From positions 1-50,381 of the forward strand of contig JAISOJ010000003.1 in assembly GCA_031275735.1 (NCBI GenBank): 50,381 nucleotides of DNA, in the 5' to 3' direction. The notes beneath the pieces were generated by a model. It worked only from the letters and a program-made list of their open reading frames with translations, was not told the origin of the DNA and did no database searches. Below are positions 35,670 to 43,574 of this stretch, piece by piece (the first letter of the stretch is position 1; each line of letters opens with the position of its first letter). Origin of the DNA: Dysgonamonadaceae bacterium (GTDB lineage: Bacteria; Bacteroidota; Bacteroidia; Bacteroidales; Azobacteroidaceae). The translations under genes and the position numbers were made by a program.

Positions 35670-36563
35670 TTACATATTATTAATAGTATCTTTAAATAAT
35701 TTTTCCGTTTGTTTGCGGGAACTTCCGTTAAAAATAGCTCCCAATTTATTTCCTTGTATCCAAACCGTAAACCAGGTCTCATCTTCCAATTCGACGATAA
35801 AATTAGTAGCGCTTAATTCCGGAGCGTATTTCTTTCGCAAATGTTCACAAGCTTCCATCGCCTCTTTTTCGTCGGGATACTCCACTATCAAAAGATAGCT
35901 ACGGGCATTGGCGTCGCCGTATTTAGCCAGAATAGCGTCGGTTTTCTCATTGATATTAATAATATCATAATCGGCAATAAAAAAATAAGCATTCAACCAA
36001 ATATAGTGATGAAAATACAGAAAACCCGCCGAAACCAAACCTTCTTCCGGTAAACAACGAGTAATAGGTGGTATTTTGCCCGTTTCGGGAATGGATTTAT
36101 CTATCAAACCAGCCAGGTACTTGATGGCTTTTTCACTTTCCGAAGTAACTTCCATCGTGTTGACAATGACAAAATACCGATCTTTCCAAAACAAGATAAA
36201 ATCGGGAAAACTTTGCGAACCCTGTCCGTAATCCTGTTCTTCTTTATCGCGGCTTTGCGTATAAACGCCGAAAGCATTGAAAGAACTTGTCATTTCGTAA
36301 ATTTCAACCGTAACCTGAGGTAAATCATTATCACCTATGTATTTACATCCTGTCATACTCGCCAATCCGTACGACAGGTACAACTCTGCTCCTCCATTGA
36401 TATAATCGTACAATTCTTTTCCTATATAATTCATTTTATCAGTAGCATGATACGACATAAAATGTTCAGGCAAATTATCGACGGAGAATTTTGCTTGTAC
36501 CAAGGCATATAAATTTGAACAGCTCATTACCAATAATAAAAAAAAATAAACAATGCGTGCCAT
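35670..36563 (-). CDS. DUF6599-like exported protein
   Basis: A 297-residue protein with an N-terminal signal sequence (M-A-R-I-V-Y-F-F-L-L-L-V-M-S-C-S). It contains Y-D-Y-I-N-G-G-A-E-L-Y-L-S-Y-G near residue 55, the hallmark of the DUF6599 family, which I know only as uncharacterised. I start at 36563 to avoid an 11-base overlap with the polyferredoxin gene and to keep the signal peptide at the front; 36584 is possible. It lies 10 bases after the polyferredoxin gene and 11 bases before the second DUF362 gene, so it is clearly in the same operon. Confidence 0.75.
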   Translation of the reverse strand: MARIVYFFLLLVMSCSNLYALVQAKFSVDNLPEHFMSYHATDKMNYIGKELYDYINGGAELYLSYGLASMTGCKYIGDNDLPQVTVEIYEMTSSFNAFGVYTQSRDKEEQDYGQGSQSFPDFILFWKDRYFVIVNTMEVTSESEKAIKYLAGLIDKSIPETGKIPPITRCLPEEGLVSAGFLYFHHYIWLNAYFFIADYDIININEKTDAILAKYGDANARSYLLIVEYPDEKEAMEACEHLRKKYAPELSATNFIVELEDETWFTVWIQGNKLGAIFNGSSRKQTEKLFKDTINNM

Positions 36564-36573
36564 CTGCTTTTTA

Positions 36574-38160
36574 TTAAAATCCAAAATCCAAGTCTTCGCT
36601 ATTGATTTTCTCTATTTCTTCCTCTTTCGGTTTGACAGCTACCTGATGAACTGCATTCGCCAACACATTAATGGCTTTTATCGGTCGAACAGGACAAATA
36701 GATTCACATCCACCGCAACCGATACACATTTCTTCATACACATGAGGAATTGTTAAGCCGTCGATATAGGGTTCCATTCTAACGGCTTGGACAGGACAGT
36801 GTTCCGAACAAGCGCCACAAGAAGTATTATCGGTAAAAACCACACAACGGTCTTTCACAAATCGAGCAATACCTACTTGAGTCACTTTCTTTTCCTCCGT
36901 AGTCAACCGCTCTATCGCCCCGTTCGGACAGATCTCCGAACAAACGGTACATTCGTAATTGCAAAAAGCCATTTCGTAAAACACCATGCGCGGCTTGAAT
37001 GCATAATTAATACCAAAATCAAATCCTGCCGGCTTTAAAATTTGCTGGGGGCAATGCGTCACGCACAAATGACAGGCTGTGCAACGTTCCTTGAAATGTT
37101 TCAAACTGCGGGAACCCGGAGGCGTAATAGGCGTCAATTTAGTAATATCAATCTCTTCATTCTTTTTTGCCCAAGCCGGAATAAAAGGGATAGTTGTTGC
37201 CATAGCGGTAGACGCTAAAATAAACGAACGACGATTTATTCCATATTCGCCTGTCATTTTATTTTGCTTTGCCGGTATATTTTTTTCGCTTACAGAATGA
37301 TAATTCTTCCTCAAAGAATAAGCAAAACGATATCCGATACCTTTTTTATTACATCGATCTAAACAATTGAAACAAGTTACGCAACGAGAATAATCGACCG
37401 TTTTTTCTTTACTGTTGATGCATTGCGACTTACATGCCTTTTCGCACAACCGGCAACCTGTACACCGCTTTTCGTCCAAAACTATTCGGAAAATAGCCCA
37501 TCGGGAAAACAATCCCAATAGCGAACCAACCGGACATATCGTGTTGCAAAATAAACGACCGCGCAAAAACGACATAATTCCCACCAACAACAAAGCTATC
37601 GCCGCAATGGAAAAAGAATAAGTCGTAACGGTATAAATAGTTACATGATAAAAATCATAATTGTTGAATTTCAAAGCAATCCAGTTAATTAAATTATTTC
37701 CCTCCATAACTACCGGACGGAAAATATTCACAGCAATACGACCGAAATTGCTGTATGGGTCTAATAAAAGAAGAGGCGTCGTAATCCCAAAAATCAAAAA
37801 TACGGCACAGATTGCCAGTAAAGAATATCGTAAAATAGTGTAAGGTTTAGCATAATTATACCAACGTTTTTTCTTATTTTTCTTCTTCCCTCTTTGGGTT
37901 AAACGCGCAATTATATCCTGAAAAATTCCCAAAGGACAAATGACCGAGCAATAAATCCGCCCGAACAAAAAAGCCAGTATCGCCAAGCCTACTAAAATCC
38001 AGATACTTCCGGCAAGAATAGACGGAACTAATTGTATCCGCAGCAAGTTTGAGAAGAAATCGGGAAAAATATCTGCAAAGTCGCAAAAAAATAAGAGAAC
38101 CAGAAGGAAAACTAATCCTGCTAAAATAATACGGATTACCTTCAGAATATTAAATTTCAT
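36574..38160 (-). CDS. Membrane polyferredoxin (NapH-like) with internal twin-arginine motif
   Basis: A 528-residue iron-sulfur protein. Residues 1-225 hold about five membrane helices with two C-x3-C-P motifs (C71/C75, C205/C209), as in NapH/RnfH-like proteins. Two 4Fe-4S motifs follow (C233-C243 and C260-C270). Then I-N-R-R-S-F-I-L-A-S-T-A-M-A-T-T (308-323) resembles a Tat signal in mid-protein. After it come four more cysteine clusters (C360-C370, C400-C411, C448-C455, C479-C489) like NapG. It therefore looks like a NapH-NapG fusion placing the last clusters outside the membrane to carry electrons to the DUF362 partners. It lies 39 bases after the first DUF362 gene. Confidence 0.85.
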   Translation of the reverse strand: MKFNILKVIRIILAGLVFLLVLLFFCDFADIFPDFFSNLLRIQLVPSILAGSIWILVGLAILAFLFGRIYCSVICPLGIFQDIIARLTQRGKKKNKKKRWYNYAKPYTILRYSLLAICAVFLIFGITTPLLLLDPYSNFGRIAVNIFRPVVMEGNNLINWIALKFNNYDFYHVTIYTVTTYSFSIAAIALLLVGIMSFLRGRLFCNTICPVGSLLGLFSRWAIFRIVLDEKRCTGCRLCEKACKSQCINSKEKTVDYSRCVTCFNCLDRCNKKGIGYRFAYSLRKNYHSVSEKNIPAKQNKMTGEYGINRRSFILASTAMATTIPFIPAWAKKNEEIDITKLTPITPPGSRSLKHFKERCTACHLCVTHCPQQILKPAGFDFGINYAFKPRMVFYEMAFCNYECTVCSEICPNGAIERLTTEEKKVTQVGIARFVKDRCVVFTDNTSCGACSEHCPVQAVRMEPYIDGLTIPHVYEEMCIGCGGCESICPVRPIKAINVLANAVHQVAVKPKEEEIEKINSEDLDFGF

Positions 38161-38199
38161 TGTGGATTAAAGTGACGAATGCCAAGGATTAAGCGCTTT

Positions 38200-39129
38200 T
38201 TATAGCTTTATCCGTTTAACATTCAATTTATTAATATTTTGAGTGCCTAATTTCAATTTTTCGCCATTGGCAATATGACCTACCTGTTTAATATCCATTT
38301 TTTCCACCTGATTAAATAAACCAATGGCGGCCGTATCGGCAGCAACAATATCGGTCGAAACAATCAGCGTTTTTAAAACACTAGTATCGGAAACCGAGCG
38401 GCCTTGCGGTCCATTTTTACGCATACAACGGTAAGCGTCGATGATATTCAAAGCCGGTTTTTTTGTCCAAGTACAGGAATCGGCAATACATTGCTGTAAA
38501 TCATTGGAATGGAAATAACCTCTGTCCCAAACGATTCCCATATAATTTTTCATAGCGATCGACATTTTAGCGCCACCATGATTTTTCAATACCGGCACAT
38601 TAAACCAAACATCGGCCTCCAACAAAGCTTGATGGATTTGGGTTGATTTTAGTTTTACTCCTTGCGGAAGTTTTACTTCTTTATAATAAATTTCATCATT
38701 ACCCGGAAGAACCGTTGCCCCAGCTGCTTCTGCAGCTTTTTTAATACCGGAATTTTCATAGCATTTTTGCCAATTATCGCAGGTATGATCAAAGACCGTC
38801 ACCTTTTTAGCGCCGGCATTAAGACATTGTTTTATTAATGCCGCCACTAATTCGGGGTTCGTATTTGCCGCAAAATCCGGCTTTTTATCCCAACCTATGT
38901 TGGGCTTAATTACGACACTTTGACCTTTTTTAACGTATTTCCCAATACCTCCCATTTCTTTCAACGCTCTTTCCAACAATTGAGTTGGTTCTCCGCCCAT
39001 GACAGCCACCATATCAGGAACTGCTTCTACCATTAAACTGTTCGTAGACATAGCAGCTTGCAAATTATCAAAAGTCAGTGCAGCAACACCCACAGCAGCG
39101 GTTGTTCTTAAAAAATCTCGACGTTTCAT
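38200..39129 (-). CDS. Tat-exported DUF362 domain protein (first copy)
   Basis: First gene of the four-gene unit, 309 residues. The M-K-R-R-D-F-L-R-T-T start is a twin-arginine signal. DUF362 core motifs: K-P-N-I-G-W near residue 75, V-P-V-L-K-N-H-G-G-A-K-M-S-I-A-M-K-N-Y-M near 180-200, D-A-Y-R-C-M and D-I-V-A-A-D-T-A-A-I-G-L. Cysteines are few and not in a ferredoxin pattern. The family is often annotated as iron-sulfur related because it occurs beside ferredoxins, as here. Its biochemical role is unknown to me. A -7 element is at 39164-39171. Confidence 0.82.
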   Translation of the reverse strand: MKRRDFLRTTAAVGVAALTFDNLQAAMSTNSLMVEAVPDMVAVMGGEPTQLLERALKEMGGIGKYVKKGQSVVIKPNIGWDKKPDFAANTNPELVAALIKQCLNAGAKKVTVFDHTCDNWQKCYENSGIKKAAEAAGATVLPGNDEIYYKEVKLPQGVKLKSTQIHQALLEADVWFNVPVLKNHGGAKMSIAMKNYMGIVWDRGYFHSNDLQQCIADSCTWTKKPALNIIDAYRCMRKNGPQGRSVSDTSVLKTLIVSTDIVAADTAAIGLFNQVEKMDIKQVGHIANGEKLKLGTQNINKLNVKRIKL

Positions 39130-39163
39130 TAGAATAATTATGTATATTAATTTAGATAATTGA

Positions 39164-39171
39164 CAAAATTA
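39164..39171 (-). promoter_or_regulatory. -7 promoter element for the DUF362 operon
   Basis: TAATTTTG on the minus strand, 35 bases before the first DUF362 gene. The -33 element is not clear. Confidence 0.4.
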
Positions 39172-39327
39172 ATATTTTTAATTCAAAAAATGAATAAGTC
39201 GCTCAATCATATTGCTAAAAAATGTAAATATGACACCTAAATTATAAGAAAAAATACGATTCTCTCGATTTTGCCAATGCGTATACTACCCTACCTTAAT
39301 TTAACTTGTAGCATTTCTCTTGATACG

Positions 39328-40914
39328 TTACACGTTGTTTGTTTCAGTTGTTTCCGAATTTTTCCCTTTCAATATGCCGGGTATGCCGGGTATCGTTTTC
39401 ATGATATCTGTTACCGGAGCAATAGAAGAAATCAATCCTGTGAGCAAATTGGTTAATGTGCCTCCTTGAGTGGTATCCATTACGTTCACATTACCCAAGT
39501 TGATGTGTTCGAACGCTTTCACCTGTTCGGCAGCAATTTCTTTCCATTGTTCGACCATTTTCCATTGGATAGCCACTTGCGGATTATTTTCGGCGACTTT
39601 CACCATCGCTTCAAATCCTTCGGCTTGCGCCATTAATGACGCCTTTTCGGCAGCCGCTTTAGCTAAACCTTGCTGTTCAATGACTTTCGCATGGGCTAAA
39701 CCTTCGGCAGCGATTGCTTCTCCTTTTCCTTTTCCTTCGGAGGCGATAGCGTCGGCACGCCCTTGGGCTTCGATGCGTTGCTGATTGGCATTGGCTTCCG
39801 CTTCTTTTTCCAATTTTAATTGATAAGCTTGTGCATCAATCAGTTTTTGTTGCTTGGCGATTTCAGCCGGAACGATTTGTTCGGCTTTCAAAGCAGCTTC
39901 CGTTCGTTTTGCTCGAGCTTCTTCCGCTTCTTTGCGAGCCAGTTCTTTGTTTTTTTCAATTTCTGCTAAAGCTCTTTCCGATGCCGATTGTGATAAGCCT
40001 TGCGATTCGGCTTTAATCACTTCCAACTCGGCATTGGATACGGTCACTTTTTTGGATGCTTCGATTTCCCCAATACGAGCTTGGGAATTATATTGAGCCA
40101 CGCTGATATCCCTGTTCTTTTGGGCTTCGGCCACTTTGGAGTCTCTTTCGGATTCTGCTTGCGCCACTGAGATGCTCTTATCTCTTTCGGCATTGGCAAT
40201 AGCAATCTGTTCTTCTTTCTTTGTTTCGGCTACCGTGGCGTTTTTGATTTTCAACTGCTCGGCTACTTTGGTTTCTCCTTCGCGTTCCGCTGTCGATATT
40301 TCTACATTTGCTTGATTAATAGCCTTTGCTTGGTCCTTTTTACCGAGAGCTACAATGTAACCTGCTTCATCGCGGATATCGGTTATATTAATATTAATCA
40401 AAAATAAACCGATTTTACGTAATTCAGTGTCGATGAGACCTTTGGCTTTCACCAAAAATTCATCACGGTCGGCGTTTAATTTTTCTATGGTCATATCGGC
40501 AATGATTGTACGCATCTGACCATAAACAATGTCTTTTACCAAATCTTCGATTTCCGGACGTCCTAAACCCAAAATTCTCTCGGCAGCCGCCTGCATCACA
40601 TCTTGTTCGGTACTAATACCTACAGTTACGGTGGTAGGGACGTCTACCCGGATGTTTTGGGACGACAAAGCCTTTTGTAGATTACAATCGAATTGAAGCG
40701 GCTTCAAGGACATATAAGCATATCCTTGTACGATAGGGATGACGAAAGCAGCGCCGCCTTGAATACATTTAGATGATCTGTTTCCGCCTGTTTTTCCGTA
40801 AATAACTAAAATTTCATCCGATTTACATTTCCTAAAACGGGATAAGATACCAATAAGGGTTAAAATGACAATAAAGATTAAAGCCCCAATAAGAAGAAAA
40901 AGATTCATATTCAT
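39328..40914 (-). CDS. Flotillin-like SPFH domain protein
   Basis: A 528-residue membrane scaffold protein of lipid microdomains. It has one N-terminal membrane segment (about 5-26), an SPFH/band-7 domain (about 30-210) and a long Ala/Glu/Lys/Gln coiled coil (about 215-430) with the repeated E-A-x-A family pattern, then a C-terminal oligomerisation segment. Size and order match bacterial FloT/YuaG. The upstream NfeD-like gene (13-base gap) is its usual partner. An alternative start lies two codons in (M-N-L). Confidence 0.87.
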   Translation of the reverse strand: MNMNLFLLIGALIFIVILTLIGILSRFRKCKSDEILVIYGKTGGNRSSKCIQGGAAFVIPIVQGYAYMSLKPLQFDCNLQKALSSQNIRVDVPTTVTVGISTEQDVMQAAAERILGLGRPEIEDLVKDIVYGQMRTIIADMTIEKLNADRDEFLVKAKGLIDTELRKIGLFLININITDIRDEAGYIVALGKKDQAKAINQANVEISTAEREGETKVAEQLKIKNATVAETKKEEQIAIANAERDKSISVAQAESERDSKVAEAQKNRDISVAQYNSQARIGEIEASKKVTVSNAELEVIKAESQGLSQSASERALAEIEKNKELARKEAEEARAKRTEAALKAEQIVPAEIAKQQKLIDAQAYQLKLEKEAEANANQQRIEAQGRADAIASEGKGKGEAIAAEGLAHAKVIEQQGLAKAAAEKASLMAQAEGFEAMVKVAENNPQVAIQWKMVEQWKEIAAEQVKAFEHINLGNVNVMDTTQGGTLTNLLTGLISSIAPVTDIMKTIPGIPGILKGKNSETTETNNV

Positions 40915-40927
40915 AATATTTACTTGT

Positions 40928-41434
40928 TTAAATTATAAAATTCACAGGATAAACTAATTGGCGAGTGCCGGAAACTTTTATTTTTTGTCCTTTTTCCAGA
41001 TTGATACCTTCAGCGCCTTGTAAAGTGATGGTAACCGGTCGTCCTTCCAAAGTAACAAATACTTCGCCTATTTTTTGATTTTCGTTCCAAAAATAGACCT
41101 CTGCATCCATTTCCTTTATTTCGTTAGTATATTTTATATTTTGCTCCAACTTTCTATAAACCATTTTATAAAGATAATACAATACGGCAACGAAAATGAT
41201 GCCCGTAAGTACTCCGATACCGACAGAGGTGAATGTTGCTCCTCGCATCAAGGTCAATGTCAATGAAAATCCGATAGCAAAATGAAGCAATCCTTTAAAA
41301 GATATAACGTCGCTTAGCAAAAAGTCGGCGTTCACATCCAAATCTACATCAACTTCGCCAAAAAATAGGGAAGCTATCGTAGAAAACAAAAACAATCCCG
41401 ACGAGACGATCAAAACAATTTCATACCAATTCAT
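40928..41434 (-). CDS. NfeD-like membrane protein, flotillin partner
   Basis: A 168-residue protein with an N-terminal helix (about 6-24), two further helices (about 48-65 and 71-92) and a C-terminal OB-fold-like beta domain (about 105-165) with G-E-V-x-V-x-L-E-G-R-P-V. This is the short NfeD/YuaF form without a protease domain, nearly always encoded beside a flotillin. The pair shares the promoter at 41485-41517. Confidence 0.75.
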   Translation of the reverse strand: MNWYEIVLIVSSGLFLFSTIASLFFGEVDVDLDVNADFLLSDVISFKGLLHFAIGFSLTLTLMRGATFTSVGIGVLTGIIFVAVLYYLYKMVYRKLEQNIKYTNEIKEMDAEVYFWNENQKIGEVFVTLEGRPVTITLQGAEGINLEKGQKIKVSGTRQLVYPVNFII

Positions 41435-41484
41435 AAGCGTTACTATTTAGTTAATTTTCATATAAATCATTGAAATCAATCATT

Positions 41485-41517
41485 CAAAGGTAATAAAAAA
41501 TAACTACATTTTGCAAA
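41485..41517 (-). promoter_or_regulatory. Promoter of the NfeD-flotillin pair
   Basis: On the minus strand TTTG (41517-41514), 21 bases, then TACCTTTG (41492-41485), followed by a leader of about 45 bases. A good Bacteroides promoter match. Confidence 0.6.
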
Positions 41518-41680
41518 ATATTTCAATAATTTATCTTAAAACTAAGTGATTGAGTAGATTTAGTGCGTCGTAGATAAAGAAAATATGCAGGTAAATTTGC
41601 GATATTGCACAAAATTTAGACCCCTTTATGGGTAATATGATTTATTTCTTGTAAATTTACGCTCAAAATTATTATAAAAT

Positions 41681-43516
41681 ATGAGACCTTCCACGTTGCA
41701 ATATCTTTATCTTCAAAAGCCATTAACTTCGTTGATAATTATTTCCGTTATCAGTTCCGTATGTTGGATCGGTATGAGCGATTTTTATACCAAAGGCGAA
41801 CCAAGGGAAGCTTCTGCTGCCCAATCAATGCTTAATGATAATCAATGGATATTACCTGAAATATATGCCGACGAAATAGCTTATAAACCGCCGTTCACTC
41901 ATTGGGCGATGGCGGTCTTTTCTTTGCCGCAAGGAAAAGTAACCCCTTTTACATCCCGCCTTCCGTCGGCAATTGCCTTTATCGTGTTAATTTGCTCTTC
42001 GTTCATTTTTTTCGGTAAACATCTGAAAATCCAAAATGCTCTCTTAATTTGCTTAATCTTGTTGACGTCTTTCGAATTACATCGAGCCGCTATAACTTCG
42101 CGCGTAGATATGATGCTAACATCGTTGATTGTCTATGGATTAATCCAACTATTCAATTGGGAGGAGAGAAAAAAATTAAAAGGTTTTCCTTTAGCTATTC
42201 CCTTTATCTTAGGATTGGCAACTCTTGTAAAGGGTCCGGTAGGAATTGTGCTTCCATTGTTGGTTGCCGGCATCTATTTCCTTGTTTTACGATATAACTT
42301 CTTGAAAATTACGTCTAAATTCCTTTTAATTGTTTTAGCTGCCCTAATTCTTCCTGCCGTATGGTATCTATTTGCTTACTTAACAGGTGGAAAAGAATTT
42401 TTGGATTTAGTTTACGCAGAAAATTTCGGTCGCTTTTTTGGTTCTGAAAATTTGAATATTCAATATGATTTGGGACATAGGGAATCTTTTGGGTATAATT
42501 TTATTACTTTGGCAGGCGGTTTTATCCCTTGGACGCTTTTCCTGTTTATTTCTTTATTCGGATTGAATTATTGTAAAAAAATTCCTAATATCAAAACGAT
42601 TAAACAAAAGTTATCTACCTTATCAAAAATCGAATTGTTTGCTCTGCTTGCAGCCCTTATTATCATTTTATTTTATTGTATACCGGTTAGCAAAAGAAGC
42701 GTTTACCTGATGCCGGCTTATCCTTTCATCGCTGTTTTTATGGCTCGATATATCCTTTATGTCACAGAATATCATCCTAAAGTGGGACGGATTTTCGGAT
42801 TTATTATTGGTTTCATCGCTTTTCTTGTCGTTTTCATCGCCGTAGCTACGGTATTTCACAAGATAGATCCGGTAGAAATAACCGGTTTATTCACCCAACA
42901 TACTAAAACATTGAATGACGTTGCGGCAACTGTACAAAACTTACATTTTAATTTTCTGTTCTTTATTTTGTTTTTATTCTTAATATGTACTCTATTTATT
43001 TTATTCAAAAATCTTTTGAAGAAAAATCATATCAAAGTTTTGTATGCGACAATTGCGGTTTACATAACTCTTTTTGTTGCTTTAGACGGCACATTTTTAC
43101 CTGCTTTCAAAAATGGCGTCAGTATCAAGCCTTTTGCCAAACAAATTCAAAAAAAATATCCTTTAGATGAAAATAATATGTTCGTTATGAATAATTTATT
43201 AGAATACAGCAATATGTATGGATTGAATTTTTATCTCAAAAACCGCTTCCATAATTTTGAGAAAGAACAATCTCCGGAAGGATATTTTTTTGTAGGAAAA
43301 GAAAGTTTTGAGAAGGTTTTGAAAAAATATGGAAAAACTTATCAGTTCCGATTTTTGGAAGAATATATGAATAAAAACCGCGATGGGGAACGGATCATAC
43401 AACTTTATCATTTTATGCAAATAAAAGGGCAGGAAAAGATCATCGAAAGTAAGGAAATGGAAAAACGGGCTTGCGAAAAAGGATCTCGTAATCATCCCTT
43501 GATAGAAGAACAATGA
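41681..43516 (+). CDS. GT39-like membrane glycosyltransferase (ArnT family)
   Basis: A 611-residue GT-C enzyme with about eleven membrane helices that moves a sugar from a lipid carrier to an envelope acceptor, as ArnT does with lipid A. The first loop has F-Y-T-K-G-E-P-R-E-A (about 35-44), where the acidic residues bind metal and substrate, followed by K-P-P-F-T-H-W (69-75). The C-terminal 130 residues form a soluble domain outside the membrane. The 246 bases upstream hold no other gene. Whether the acceptor is lipid A, a glycan or a protein cannot be told. Confidence 0.83.
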   Translation: MRPSTLQYLYLQKPLTSLIIISVISSVCWIGMSDFYTKGEPREASAAQSMLNDNQWILPEIYADEIAYKPPFTHWAMAVFSLPQGKVTPFTSRLPSAIAFIVLICSSFIFFGKHLKIQNALLICLILLTSFELHRAAITSRVDMMLTSLIVYGLIQLFNWEERKKLKGFPLAIPFILGLATLVKGPVGIVLPLLVAGIYFLVLRYNFLKITSKFLLIVLAALILPAVWYLFAYLTGGKEFLDLVYAENFGRFFGSENLNIQYDLGHRESFGYNFITLAGGFIPWTLFLFISLFGLNYCKKIPNIKTIKQKLSTLSKIELFALLAALIIILFYCIPVSKRSVYLMPAYPFIAVFMARYILYVTEYHPKVGRIFGFIIGFIAFLVVFIAVATVFHKIDPVEITGLFTQHTKTLNDVAATVQNLHFNFLFFILFLFLICTLFILFKNLLKKNHIKVLYATIAVYITLFVALDGTFLPAFKNGVSIKPFAKQIQKKYPLDENNMFVMNNLLEYSNMYGLNFYLKNRFHNFEKEQSPEGYFFVGKESFEKVLKKYGKTYQFRFLEEYMNKNRDGERIIQLYHFMQIKGQEKIIESKEMEKRACEKGSRNHPLIEEQ

Positions 43517-43574
43517 ACAACAGGGAAAAATCACGTTTTCACTCGCAAGCCGTACAACGTCACTTGCACCAAAG

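Noticed and set aside
38200-39129. DUF362 proteins as ferredoxins
   Set aside because: Neither copy has a C-x2-C-x2-C-x3-C motif; the clusters are in the separate polyferredoxin.
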